A stretch of 64,000 nt of DNA from Casuarina equisetifolia. Lineage: Eukaryota > Streptophyta > Magnoliopsida > Fagales > Casuarinaceae. Below the pieces are notes generated by a model. It saw only the letters and a list, made by a program, of their open reading frames with translations, was not told the origin of the DNA and ran no database searches. This document shows, piece by piece, positions 22,747-34,969 of the stretch. The stretch is from the NCBI GenBank assembly GCA_028551475.1, contig CM052357.1:15299931-15363930 (forward strand), in the 5' to 3' direction. Numbering within the stretch: position 1 is the stretch's first letter; each line of letters begins with the position of its first letter. The position numbers were made by a program, and so were the translations under genes.

Positions 22747-23995
22747 TGATAACTCTATTTTTATAGAGTTATTTTGACTATTTTAAGATATAAATAATAC
22801 AAGTTTTACAAGATAATATTTAAGTTTTTATATATTTATGTAAATATGTGTTATTTATGTAGCAAATCCCAAAAGAGCATAAGAAACAAAGGAAAAGAAA
22901 GCTACAACATGGCACGTGAAGAATAAAAGGAAAGGAAGAAAAGTTACAAGAAGGCAATGTGTAAAAGCCAAAATAAGAAAGGAAAGGTCACGTGTAAAAG
23001 AAGGAAAAAGACAAAAAGGACAAGGAAGGAAATAAAAAATAAAAGACCAAAAAGTGAATTATGAAGCTTAGGGCATGCTACCCAAGAGAAGATAAAAGAG
23101 AGGAACGTGAATTGTGAAGGGAGCATGCCGCACAAGAGAGAGAAAAGAGAAAAAAGGGAAGAAAAAGGGTGTGCCACCGAAACCAAGGAAGGGAGAAAAA
23201 TCAAAGAAAAAAAGAGAAAACCAAGAAAGAAAAAGAGAAATAAAGGTTTAAAAGCTTCCCTTTACTTCATATCGTTCTTGATTTGTAGGAATTCTCCAAA
23301 GAATTCTTAAAGAAAAGATAGTGTGATGACAACTTTCTTGTTTTTCTATTTAAGATGTTTTGTTTAATTTCTACTATTACTTTGGTTTGTTATTTCATTA
23401 TGTTCTAAACTTCTTTTGTTAGAGCAAAGATGTAGCCTAACTATGATGATGTAAATTTTATAAATTTTATGCTTTACAAGATATTTTATTTATATGAGTT
23501 ATATATTATCATGCTTAATGCTTTTAAGTGATTGGCCACCACTTGAATGATTTGATATGCATGTTTGAGACTGAGAGATAATAATATGTAATTGCTTCTT
23601 GTAATGTATAACCATGAATTAAATGTGGATAGACATATACCATGTTATTTGTGTGACTTTTGGTGATAAAATAATCGAAAGATTTATTATAAACCAAGAA
23701 TATTCACAGATCTTAATGCATTTGGTTTGTTTCAATTCATATATAAAGATATAATGAATTAATGAGCTAAATAGGTTTACTTGGATTCAATTTTAATTAG
23801 TCTTGAGTTTTCGTTTTAGAAATTTTAAATTTTAATTTATCATCAACAATATTTTGATTTGCTAGATAAATTTAGGATTAATTCATTATTAGTACTTAAT
23901 TAGTTTACTATTCACCAATCTTTGTGGGACGATATTTTTCTTATCATTATATTACTTGTTCGACATGTTTACTTGCATCTAAATTTCACTTAACA
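22747..23995 (+). repeat. 5' LTR of the Athila-like element
   Basis: Starts TGATAACTC and ends CTTAACA. It lacks about 151 bp present in the 3' LTR (33587-33737) and in a third copy at 59953-60343, so it carries a deletion. A Lys/Glu-rich stretch (about 22870-23250) gives spurious charged frames. Confidence 0.92.
22749..22772. repeat. Perfect hairpin at the LTR terminus
   Basis: ATAACTCTAT and ATAGAGTTAT form a 10-bp perfect stem around a TTTT loop, two bases inside the LTR start. The same structure occurs at 32585-32608. Confidence 0.85.
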
Positions 23996-24001
23996 AGCTT
24001 T

Positions 24002-24021
24002 TAGCGCCGTTGTCGAGGATT
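24002..24021 (+). promoter_or_regulatory. Primer-binding site, tRNA-Asp type (mutated)
   Basis: TAGCGCCGTTGTCGAGGATT matches the Athila/Tat consensus TGGCGCCGTTGCCGGGGATC at 16 of 20 positions. Three of the four differences are G-to-A or C-to-T transitions. Confidence 0.8.
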
Positions 24022-24149
24022 GGTTGTTTAACTGCTGATTAATATTAATATCGAATAATTCTAAGTTTAATCTAGTTTTTATTTAAAAAATAATAATTTT
24101 TTGTTAGATTTTATTTTATTTTTCCTTTAAAAAAAATCGTGTTACTTTT

Positions 24150-25260
24150 CAGGAGTGTTGTTGATGTGTATGACCCGTAGCCAAAGAGGACAACTTGTTA
24201 ATCTTGACCTATAAATTGAATGCACCATTAGAAAGCAATGGAAGGAGCAAAGAGAACAAAGAAGTGAAGCTAGAAAAATGGCAAAGAATGATGATCCATG
24301 CAAGCTTTTAAAACAATATGTTGCACTAATAATTCAAGGTGCCACATCAAGCATCAAAAGGCTTGCAATTCAAGCGAACAACTTTGAAATCAAACAAGCA
24401 CTCATCTAGATGCTTTAAAATTTTGTGCAATTTAGTGGGCTACCAAATGATGATCCAAATGCTTACATTGATGCTTTTCTTGAAATCTATGACACGGTTA
24501 AATACAATGGAGTCACAGATGATGCTATCAGATTAAGGCTATTCCCATTTTCTTTAAGAGACAAAGCTAAAAGTTGGCTTTCTTCTCTTCCTGTGGGATC
24601 AATTACAATATAGGTTGATTTGGCTTAGAAATTTCTTAGTAAGTTCTTTCCTCCAACAAAGTCTGCCAAAATGTGTAACGATATTACTGCTTTTATGTAG
24701 ACGAACAATGAATCATTGTATAAAGCTTGGGAAAGATTCAAGAGCTTTTGAAAAGATGTCTACAATATAGACTACCCATATGGTTATAGGTACAAACTTT
24801 TTATAATGGATCTAGTACAAATTTTTGTTTTATGCTTGATGCAGCTATAGGAAGGGCTTTGAACAATAAGACACTAGAATAAGCATATGATCTTTTGGAA
24901 GAAATGACAAATAATAGTTATCTAGTGGCCTACTGAGAGGTCACCAGTAAGGAAAGCTAGTGGAATTCATGAAGTGGATGCTTTCACTGCAATGTATGCA
25001 TAAATTGAAAAACTTAACAAGAAGATAGATAACCTGAGTGCTCTAGTCATGAGGATTCAGAACATATTATGTGATAATTGTGGTGGAAGACATGCAAGCA
25101 TAGAGTGCCAAGTAGGTAACACCTTTGCTCAAGGTAGTGTTAATTATGTTGGAAATTCAAGTAGGCCACAAAATAATCCATACTCGAACACTTATAATCT
25201 AGGATGGTGTAACCACCCAAATTTTTCATGAAGTAATTCTAATGAGGCCACCACTAGGAT
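24150..25260 (+). pseudogene. Athila-like gag with CCHC knuckle
   Basis: Frames show the retrotransposon gag core: FVQFSGLPNDDPNAYIDAFL, then RLRLFPFSLRDKAKSWLSSL. Later comes a knuckle CDNCGGRHASIEC (about 25075-25113, C-X2-C-X3-H-X4-C). In-frame stops occur before IECTI, after QALI and after SITI, among others. The protein would build the particle and bind the genome; this copy cannot. Confidence 0.8.
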
Positions 25261-25385
25261 TCAGGCAACCAGAAGAAAAGAAGCCTAAGTTAGAGGAAAT
25301 GGTTGCCAAGATGTTACAAAACAATGAAACAAGATTGCAAAACCAAAAAGCTTCAATTAAAAATTTAGAGGTGCAAATAGGTTAG

Positions 25386-26300
25386 TTGGCTAATATGATT
25401 TTAGGAAGACAACAAGTTTCATTGTTGAGTAGCACAAAGAAGAATCCTATAGAAGATGCAAAGGTAATAACCTTGAGAAATGGCAAACAAGTGGGAAAAG
25501 ATGACGTTGAAAAGGAAAATGTCAGGGATAAGGAAGATGATGTTAGCACGCAGCCTAAGCAGGCAACCAAAAGGACATTATTCCATGATAATCCTAAGCC
25601 TTATGTGCCTCTAGCTCCATTTCCTCAGAGACTCCAACAACATAAAATAGATAAGTAGTTTTCTAAATTTCTTAATGTATTTAAAAATTATATATTAACA
25701 TTCCTTTGGCAGATGCATTAGCTCAAATGCCTAATTATGCAAAATTTCTTAAGGAGATATTGAAAAACAAAAGGAAGCTAGAAGAGTACGAAACTATGAA
25801 GCTAATTGAAGAATGCTCAGCCATCTTACAAAACAAATTACCTTCAAAATTAAAAGATCCAGGGAGTTTTACAATTCCTTGTACTATTGAAGATTCTCAC
25901 TTTGATAAGGCATTATGTGATTTAGGAGCCAGTATTAATCTAATGCCTTTTTCTGTTTTCAAGAAATTAGGATTAGGTAAAGTGAAGCCAACCACAGTGT
26001 CCTTACAATAGTTGATTGATTAATAAAATATCCAAGAGGTACTATAGAAGATGTATTGGTAAAAGTTGACAAATTCATTTTTCCTATAGATTTTATGGTA
26101 CTTGACATGGAGGAAGACTTTGAGGTACCATTTATCTTAGGTTGACCTTTTTTAGCAGTAGGAAGAGCTTTAATTGATGTACAACAGGGGAAGTTAATCT
26201 TAAGAGTTCAAAATGATTCTGTCACTTTTAATGTTTTTACTACTATGAAACATCTCTCTGATGATAGTTCTTGCCTTAGGGTTGAGACAATTGATAAGTT
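25386..26300 (+). pseudogene. Athila-like protease region
   Basis: A linker frame (25386-25658) is followed by 25706-26011: LKDPGSFTIPCTI, then KALCDLGASINLMPFSVFKK. Here DLGAS takes the place of the D-S/T-G-A catalytic loop, as is common in this clade. The following frame has FIFPIDFMVLDMEED and FILG*PFLAVGRALID, so a stop lies within the ILGRPFL block. Confidence 0.8.
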
Positions 26301-26766
26301 TGTGAATAAGATCTTTTAGGAAAAAGCTTTCAAGGATCCACTTGAAGCATGCTTGGTTCACCCAAAGAATGAGGAAATTGAAAGCGAAGAGATACAGGAG
26401 TTTGCCAATCTCATGGAGGCAAATCCACCATATTTACAGTAAAAGGCAACAAAGTTTGAGGAGTTGGGACAACACATGACCTAACCTAAGCCATCAATTG
26501 AAGAGCCCCCAACTCTTGAACTCAAGCCCTTACCTTTCCATTTGAAATATGTTTATTTAGATGAAGTTTCTACTTTGCCAGTAATCATATCTTTTTTTTT
26601 TTATAGAATTAATGGAAGAGAAATTACTTTAGGTTTTGAGAGAGCATAACATAAAAGAGCAATTGGATGGAAAATAGTTAACATCAAAGGAATTAGTCTT
26701 TCATTATGCATGCATAAGATTTTGATGGAGGAGCAGTACAAAGCTACTGTTTAACCTCAGAGGTGA

Positions 26767-27613
26767 TTGAATCCAAAGATGCAAGAAGTGGTGAAGGCTG
26801 AGGTAATCAAGTTGCTTGATGTAGGGATCATTTATCCTATCTCAAACAGTCCTTGGGTAAGTCCTATGCAAGTTATGCCAAAGAAGGGAGGTATGACTGT
26901 TCAAAGAAATAATAATAATGAACTGATTCCAATTAGGATAGTTACTGGATGGCTGTGTGTATAGATTATGGAAAACTGAATGATGTCATGAGCAAAGATC
27001 ATTTCCCTTTACCATTTATTGATCAAATGTTAAAAAAACTTGCAGGACACAAATTTTATTACTTTCTTAATGGGTATTCAAGGTATAATCAAATTCACAT
27101 TGCACCAAAAGATCAAGAGAAAATCACTTTCACTTGTCCTTATGGTACCTTTGCTTTTAGAAGAATGCCCTTTGGCCTTTGTAATGCACCAACTACCTTT
27201 TAAAGATGCATGATGGCCATTTTTTCTGATATGGTTGAAAAATTTATTGAGATTTTTATGGATGATTTTTCTGTATTTGGTTTATCATTTGACATTTGTT
27301 TAAATAATTTAGCAAGGGTCTTACAAAGGTGTGAGGAGACTAACCTTGTTTTGAATTGGGAGAAGTGTCATTTTATGGTGCAGGAAGCAATAATGTTTGG
27401 GCATAAGATATCCAAAAAAGGATTAGAGGTTGATTGAGCTAAAGTGGAGGTCATTGCAAAATTGCCTCCACCAACATCAATGAAACTTGTTAGAGGCTTT
27501 TTGGGGGGCATGCAGGGTTCTATAGGCAATTCATTAAAGATTTTTCTAAAAATGCTAGACCCCTTTCAAGTTTGTTGGTTAAAGATGTGAAATATAACTT
27601 TTTTAATTAATGC
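26767..27613 (+). pseudogene. Athila-like reverse transcriptase
   Basis: Three consecutive frames cover RT: EVIKLLDVGIIYPISNSPWV and VMPKKGGMTV (26767-26964); CIDYGKLNDVMSKDHFPLPF, FLNGYSRYNQI and RRMPFGLCNAPTTF (26949-27203); FMDDFSVFG with KCHFMV and GHKIS (27210-27437). The catalytic Asp pair in FMDD is kept. A frameshift near 26950, TAA at 27201-27203, TGA at 27435-27437 and a further shift in the FLG block disable it. Confidence 0.88.
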
Positions 27614-27897
27614 TTGCAGGCTTTTAACACTTTAAAGGAAAAGTTAATATCAGCACCAATAATGGCAGCACCAGAATGGGACTTACCTTTTGAGCTAATG
27701 TATGATGCTAGTGATTTTGCAGTAGGAGTTGTTTTGGGACAACAGAAGAATGGAGTTTTTCAAACCATTTACTATGCCAGTCAAACCTTGTCAGATGCAC
27801 AATTGAATTATTCAACAACAGAAAAAGAACTTTTGGCTGTAGTATTTACTTTTAATAAATTTTGTTCTTATCTAATTAGTTCCAAAGTTACTGTTGT
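27614..27897 (+). pseudogene. Athila-like RNase H, left part
   Basis: Reads FELMYDASDFAVGVVLGQ (first catalytic Asp in YDAS), TIYYASQTLSDAQLNYSTTE and KELLAVVFTFNKFCSYLISS. It ends at the nested insertion; the next residues of the domain resume at 29467. Confidence 0.88.
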
Positions 27898-29461
27898 TGA
27901 GTTTTATGACCTAACAAGAAGGGGGGGTTGAATTGTTGTTGTACCGAACAATCCTTTTCTTTCTAAAATCTAACAATAACTTTAACAATTTGTATAATAG
28001 TAATAATATGCAAACAGAAATATGTAATCAAGGAAAGGACAAGAAAAGAAACACCAAATTTACCACGGTGGTTCGGCTCTCTATCTTAGAGTCCTACGTC
28101 CACCCTCTTCTCCTTCAATCAAACTGATTGAAGTCCTTTTTACTCAATCTGATTAGGAGAACACGTTCTCCCTAATCCAACTAATCCTTTTCCAAGGAAT
28201 TACCACGTCCGAGTACAGATAGTGATCAGAGGAACATATGCAATAGCAAATCCCTAAATAATATGTCAATATATGGGATATTGCTGATCAGAGGAGCTAT
28301 TTAAACAAATATATCAAGATACAAAGCTCCTAATACGAAATCCCCAAATTAGTGAAATTAGGGTTTCAAATTTTCCTCAAGATTTATGTGCAAAAATTTT
28401 TATAAGTGAAATATAAACAATGTTATACAAGCTATGATTGATGATATTCTCAAAGATTCAACCAAATAATCAACTATCACCGAAAGCTTGTAAACCACGA
28501 AAATGGTGTATGATCTCGAATTAGATGTTAAGCAAGCTGAGCAAATTATCTTCACAAAGAAAAATGCTTCAAATAGATGTTGCTCATCAATCAATCCCTT
28601 CATGAACACATCTCCTTTAAATAGAAGCAAATCTAGGGTTTTCTATTTGAGTCAAACTTGAACCATAGCCTTCTATCCATTGGGAATAGTAGATTGTCTA
28701 TCAAATCAGCTTCATTACACCTTTTTAATTCAAAATTCGACCGTTCTGACAACCCATCTCCTCTAAATTTGTTCCGTTAGAGCTTCGGCGCTTGAGAAAG
28801 ACGAAGGTAGTGTCGGGGTGAGAATAACGCAGTTAGGGCTTAACCCCTCGAGAGATAAGCATCTCTTATGTGCCCAGCAAGCGTACCGAGAAGGGTTCTG
28901 GTGTGATCAAGACGACACCGTAATGGAGATCTCAAATAATGATCAATGCGACACCGTAGTGGAAACGGGATCAGGTAGGCTGACGTGAACTTGGGCCGCA
29001 CCTATGTTCTCATAGTCCAACAGCCGCAGTCCAGTAATATTATATATATTCAACATGTGTACCCGGTCCAATATCAACATGATCCAATATCAATACATTT
29101 GTAATGTATTGCATATATTGAACTTAAGCTCACATATTTTTCTTGCAATTTCATCAACCAAGTATCATATTCCTAAAATATATTAAAGTATACTTCATAG
29201 TTCTTGAGGAAATATTTAGATAAACAATATATTTAAATAATCAACATTTATTTGAATATATGTAACAAATACTTTAAAAGTATATGTTATGAGAGAATGT
29301 AGGAACCCGATTACTTTATAATATTATTAATTGATATTATAATTTGTATACCTTTTACTTCCTATAGTTTTGTTTTTTTGCACATTTAGAAAAACATATT
29401 TTGAGAGTTGATATTTTTCAAGAAAATATTTTCAGTCACAACAAAACCCTATTTTCCAACA
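27898..29461. mobile_element. Solo-LTR-like insertion nested in RNase H
   Basis: 1,564 bp beginning TGAGTTTTATGACC and ending TTCCAACA, bounded by GTTGT (27893-27897) and ATTGT (29462-29466). It breaks a continuous RNase H reading frame, so both ends are fixed by the host coding sequence. No ORF or internal domain is seen, so a solo LTR of a large LTR element is the simplest reading. Near its left end GGGGGGTTGAATTG and a block of matching sequence also occur at 62110-62300, showing a second member of the family. Confidence 0.75.
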
Positions 29462-29466
29462 ATTGT

Positions 29467-29620
29467 TTATTCTAACTACTCTACTCTTAAGCATCTACTT
29501 GAAAAGAAAGAATCAAAACCTAGGTTAATTAGGTGGATTCTATTGATACAAGAGTTTGATTTAGAGATCAAGGATGAAAAGGGACTGAAAATCTAGTTAC
29601 AGATCATTTGTCTAGAATTC
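29467..29620 (+). pseudogene. Athila-like RNase H, right part
   Basis: Resumes with [20 protein letters not shown], then [18 protein letters not shown]. The acidic/His motif normally reads YTDHA and is YSNYS here. DHLSRIP after a frameshift closes the domain. Confidence 0.85.
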
Positions 29621-30960
29621 CCAATCTGAAGGAAGAAGATCAGCTGATAATGGAAGAATTTCCCGATGAAAACATTTTTACGCTTCAATCCATCAAAATT
29701 CCTTGGTATGCTGATTTTGTCAATTATTTGGTAAGTAATGTTCTTCCTCCTAAAATGTCATTTCAAGAAAGAAAAAAAAATTCTTTTCTGACCTTAAACA
29801 TTATTTTTGGGAAGAGCCTTTCTTGTTTAAAGTATGTGTCGACCAAGTTATAAGGAGATGTGTTCCTAAGGAAGAGATGACCAATATCCTACACCATTGT
29901 CATGCTAGAGAGGCTAGTGGTCATTTTGGTGCTACCAAAATTGCAACTAAAGTTTTACAATCTGGATTTTATTGGCCCATACTTCTTAGAGATGCATATT
30001 CATATGTAGTTGCATGTGATCAATGTCAAAGAACTAGAAATATTTCTAGGAAACATGAAATGCCTCTAAACAATGTTGTTGTGTGTGAGTTATTTAATAT
30101 TTAAGGTATTGATTTCATGGGACCCTTTCTACCTTCTTATGGAAATATGTATATTTTGGTGGCTGTTAAGTATATGTCTAAGTGGGTAGAAGCAATAGCA
30201 TTGCCAACAAATGATGCTAAGGTTATTGTTAAATTCTTTAAGAAAAATATTTTTACCTGACTTGGCACTCTTAGGGCAATCATAAGTGATAGAGGAACCC
30301 ATTTTTGCAATAAACAATTTGAAACACTTTTGGGTAAGTATAGGGTTACCCATAAGATTGCTACCCCTTATCATCCTCAGACTAGTGGTCAAGTTGAGAT
30401 ATCAAATAGGGAAATTTAGAGAATTTTGAGAAAAACTGTGAATGCCTTAAGGAAAGATTGGTCAATGAAACTTGATGATGCACTTTGGGCCTATAGAACA
30501 GCATTCAAAACACTAATTGGAACGTCTCTTTTTAGGCTAGTGTTTGGGAAGGCTTGTCATCTACCAATAGAATTAGAGTATAAAGCATATTGGGCTTTGA
30601 AATTTTTGAACTTTGATATGCAGTCTACAATGAAACTCGATTATTGCAGTTGAACAAATTACAGGAACTGCGAGATAAGGCCTATGAAAATGCCAAAATA
30701 TACAAGGAGTTGACAAAAAGATGGCATGACAAACACATATTAAGAAGAAAGTTTGTGGTTGGCCAAAAAGTATTACTTTATAACTCTCATCTTACATTGT
30801 TTCCAAGTAAATTGTGATTTTGATGGTCTAGCCCTTTCACAATTACCAAGGTATTCCCATATGGAGCAATAGAAGTTGCAAATGACACCCAAAGCACATT
30901 TAAGGTGAATGGTCAGTGTTTAAAGCCCTACTTTGAGGGAGTCAATATGTAGAAGATTAC
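29621..30960 (+). pseudogene. Athila-like integrase
   Basis: The HHCC zinc-binding part is intact at 29823-30104: HHCHAREASGHFGATKIATK, then FYWPILLRDAYSYVVACDQC-QRT. The core gives [35 protein letters not shown] and [17 protein letters not shown], so the D, D and E positions can be found. They are interrupted by TAA after FNI, TGA in FT*LGT and TAG after NREI. The C-terminal part (30426-30790) reads [15 protein letters not shown] and [17 protein letters not shown], then [14 protein letters not shown]. Confidence 0.88.
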
Positions 30961-32582
30961 CATTGATCTTCTTCCTCTATAAGTAGCAACATTAAAGATA
31001 GTTTGGCTGAAAACTATAAAGCAAACACTTCTTGAGAGGTAACCCAAGCATTTTGTTGGTTCTTTTGCTGAAAGTTTTGTCACCACCATCTCCTCAAAGC
31101 TCTCTGTGGCTATCACCTATAATTAAGGGAGTTTTCTCATTCTTATTTTACCTTTATTTTCCTTTATTTTTGCATTATTTCTTTTTGTATTGAGGACAAT
31201 ACTTCATTCAAGTTTGGGGGTGGGAAAATAAATTTTTTCTTGCTAAATCTAATTGAAATTTTTTTTTTCTCATGTCATGATTGAACCCTTTGTTTTGAAT
31301 TCTTAGCAATTTTTAGGAAGATGTAGATTCTATTCAAACTTGCAATTGTGATGTGAGTTAAGTGTGATTCTGATTATGTTAATCCATTTATTGAACACTA
31401 AATGTCATTCATTTATGCTCTAGAAAACATTCATGTGAAGTATGCAATTATCTTAGATCTCCCTTGGATCTTAGAATTTGCTTGATTTCCTCTTAAAATG
31501 AAATCCTAGGTTATATCTAATTGAGAAAATGATTTAGGCCATTCTTTAGATTGCTTGAGCCTTTTCAAGCCAACCCTATTAATTTATCACTAGTCACCCC
31601 ACTCAACCTTGATTCATATCCATTTTTTTTTATTTTGACACCTACATATATATACCTTTGAGTCTTTGACAAATTATCTTTTCATCCCACACCCTTGAAC
31701 ATGTTGATTTTTAGGATATAAGTCTATTTGAGTGAAGAGAAGTTGAGGGGAAGGATGTTATATCGGAAGAAGTTGATTGCAATAATTATGTAGCACAATA
31801 TGTTGCTTTTGTGAATGCAAAAAAAAAAAAAAGAATGAAAGAATGAAGTACATTATTTTCTTGAGAATAGGAAGATCTTATCATTCTTTATTTAATTCAA
31901 GCCACTCAATTTTTTGAAATAGGGTATGAAGCATAGCAATTGAATACTATTGGTAAGATAAAATTATAGTGGTTGCATTGCTAGTACTTTTACTTGCTTT
32001 ATTGATGCAAGCATAATTATTGCTTTTGTGAGTGTCAAAATCCAAGTAAAATCAAATATTTTTAGGAAGAGAAGAATGGGTGAGGTGGTGATAGAAAGAT
32101 CATTTGCACAAAAAAAAAGTGGCAAAAGCTCAAATTAGATCCTAGAAAGCAATGTGTTCATGGGTGAATTAAGCCTAAATGACTTTCATCTTAACCCTAG
32201 CCCAGCCTTACATTACAAGCTTATAAAGTCTTATTAATTCTTGGTTAGATGATTGGCCTACATTAGTGGAGAGAGGAATGAAAAGCAAACCTATGAGGTT
32301 TGGTTAAAAATTTTTAGAGATTGCATATTAATGTGGATCTATTTAGAGTGCATATAGTTGAAAAGATAAGGACTCACACTTACACACATACATATGGTCA
32401 ACATAGTTAAAAGTCTATCTTATCTTATGAAACAATTGTTGTGTTTGGATGAAAGCTATATTTTTTCTTTGAATTGTTAAGTTAAGCAATTTTGAGTGAA
32501 TTTCAAGAGAGGGTTTTGTCTAAAATATATATTATCTCTTACTTTTGCTCAAGGACTAACAAAATGTCAAGTTTAGAGGTCT
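30961..32582 (+). other. Noncoding region between integrase and 3' LTR
   Basis: No env-like or other ORF. A purine-rich signature TTGGGGGTGGGAAAA (31213-31227) resembles the internal purine tract seen after pol in this clade. The purine-rich AAGTTTAGAGG immediately before the 3' LTR is a weak candidate polypurine tract. There is an A14 run near 31820. Confidence 0.55.
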
Positions 32583-33951
32583 TGATAACTCTATTTTTAT
32601 AGAGTTATTTTGACTATTTTAGGATATAAATAATATAAGTTTTATAAGATAATATTTAAGTTTTTATATATTTATGTAAATTTGTATTATTTATGCAGCA
32701 AACCCCAAAAGAGCATAAGAAACAAAGGAAAAGAAAGCTACAACATGATACGTGAAGAATAAAAGGAAAGGAAGAAAAGTTACAAAAAGGCAACGTGTAA
32801 AAGCCAAAATAAGAAAGGAAAGGTCACGTGTAAAAGAAGGAAAAAGACAAAAAGGATAAGGAAGGAAATAAAAGAAAAGACCAAAAAGTGAATTATGAAG
32901 CTTAGGGCACATTGCCTAAGAGGAGATAAAAGAGAGGAATGTGAATTGTAAAAAAGAAAAAGAGGAAGAAAAATGGTGTGCCGCTAGACCAAGGAAGGGA
33001 GAAAAATCAAAGAAAAAAAGAGAAAACCAAGGAAGAAAAAGAGAAATAGAGGCGTGAAAGCTTCCCTCTACTTCATATCATTCTTGATTTGTAGGAATTC
33101 TGTAAAGAATTCTTAAAGAGAAGACAGTGTGGTGACAACTTTCATGTTTTTCTATTTAAGATGTTTTGTTTAATTTCTACTATTACTTTGGTTTGTTATT
33201 TCATAATGTTTTAAACTTCTTTTGTTAGAGCGAAGATGTAGCCTAACTATAATGATGTAAATTTTATAGTTTTTATGCTTTGCAAGATATTTTATTTATG
33301 TGAGTTATATATTATCATGCTTAATGCTTTTAAGTGATTGGCCACAACTTGAATGATTTGATGTGCATGTTTGAGGCTGAGAGGTAATAATATACAATTT
33401 GCTTCTTATAATGTATAACCATGAATTAAATGTGGATAAACATATGCTTGTTATTTGTGTGGCTTTTGGTGATAAGATAATCAAAAGATTTATTGTAAAC
33501 CAGGAATATTCAAAGATACTAATGCATTTAGTTTGTTTCAATTCACATAAAGAGATATAGTAAATTAATGAACTAAATAGGTTTACTATACCTAGACATA
33601 GGATAATAAATAAATTAGGAAGTTTAGCCATCACATAGGTAATATTATTCTTGTAAGTATAAATTATAGAAATTCATATCTAGTAGTTATGGTAAAATTG
33701 AAAGCTCTAACATGTTTTTCATCTTGATTTTTCTTATTTGGATTCAATTTAATCAGTCTTGAGTTTTCATTTTAGAAATTTTAAATTTTAATTTATCATT
33801 AACAATATTTTGATTTGCTAGATAAATTTTAGGATTAATTCATCATTGTACTTAATTAGTTTAGTATTCACCAATCTTCGTGGGATGATACTTTTCTTAT
33901 CATTATATTACTTGTTCGACATATTTACTTGCATCTAAATTTCACCGAACA
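32583..33951 (+). repeat. 3' LTR of the Athila-like element
   Basis: 1,369 bp, TGATAACTC...CCGAACA, followed by TTTTC (33952-33956). It contains the 151-bp block missing from the 5' LTR. Confidence 0.92.
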
Positions 33952-34099
33952 TTTTCCTTAATGGAAAATATTGTGCTTTGGCTAAAGATTCACCATATTT
34001 TTGCTTTGCAAGCATTGTGAGGCTACTTGTTTTTAAGGATCCCTAACTCCCTCTTTGGGCAACTTTGTAAAGAGCTAATATATACAATAAACATTGCTA

Positions 34100-34800
34100 C
34101 TCTCTAGAAGGAATTGCATACCAAATTCAACCAAGTTGATGCGAATCTTATAGTGGGCTTGAGCAAGCTCGTATTAAGAAAATATCTAAAAATCGTTATT
34201 TTTAGTGTTTTTGGGTTTTCTGTGGAAAAATTAAGTGTTTGGTAGGGAGGAAAGGAGGAAAAACAAAAATATGAAGAACAAAAACAAAAGATAGATGCCA
34301 GTAAGCTCCAAGACATAAAGGCAATGCCACCAGTCAAAGATCACCACCAATCCCTAGCAAGAATTGGATAAAGAATACAAAAGTTGATCACACAACTTTG
34401 GGGTTTTTATTCTTCGGAAAACAAGTTTGCTTACAACTGAAACAATGCTCCCTTTAAATAGGTAACTAAACCTAATCCTAGAAGGATCTTGGTAAATTAG
34501 GAATCCTTAAAACCTAGTTCTAGAAGGATCTTGACAAATCAAGAATCCCAAAAATTAAGGAAGTTTTAACAAATTTGGATTCTAACAAATAAGAGAATCC
34601 TAAACAAATCAAAGATCTAACAAGTATAGAAACCTAGATAAATCAGGAACCTAGACCAAATAAAAGGAAATATTCTCAGACAATAAAATAAGCCTAAGAA
34701 ATTAAGGACTCACCAATTACTTAGGAAACCCCCATATTAAAGACTATAGAGATGCTATGGAATATTCTTAGGGTTGCTCTTCAACTTTGGCTTTCTTGGA
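34100..34800 (+). repeat. Dispersed repeat family, copy 1
   Basis: Shares segments with 40,840-41,220 (same strand) and 40,260-40,820 (opposite strand). Examples are ACAAAAGATAGATGC near 34287 and a TTTTTATTCTTCGGAAAA/ACAAGTTTGCTTACAA block. No coding; the minus-strand frame at 34104-34337 is a by-product. Probably a nonautonomous element or LTR. Confidence 0.6.
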
Positions 34801-34969
34801 CCCACTAGGTTACATTGTGGACTCTTAATTCTTTGATATTGGAACTCATAATATTGGGCCCTGAGTGCATCCACATCACAAGTCAATTTGTCTAGACCAT
34901 ATAATATTTTAGATCTACTTTATCTAGTTAGGCAATGTGGAGAGGCTATATTAGTTTATGTTAATTATC

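Larger units (their letters stand above)
22747..33951 (+). mobile_element. Athila-like Ty3/gypsy retrotransposon, 11.2 kb, with nested insertion
   Basis: LTRs 22747-23995 (1,249 bp) and 32583-33951 (1,369 bp) are flanked by identical TTTTC (22742-22746 and 33952-33956). The primer site after the 5' LTR (24002-24021) is a mutated copy of the tRNA-Asp type TGGCGCCGTTGCCGGGGATC used by Athila/Tat elements. Gag, protease, RT, RNase H and integrase follow in order without a chromodomain. A 1.56-kb insertion (27898-29461) splits RNase H. About 1.6 kb of noncoding sequence lies between integrase and the 3' LTR, where some relatives carry an env-like ORF. All frames are broken. Confidence 0.93.

Noticed and set aside
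23107..23310. Lys/Glu/Arg-rich plus frame
   Set aside because: Low-complexity purine-rich sequence inside the Athila-like 5' LTR; the corresponding 3' LTR region does not keep the frame.
30961..32582. env-like ORF of an Athila element
   Set aside because: The position is right but there is no open frame of useful length and no signal peptide or membrane segment.
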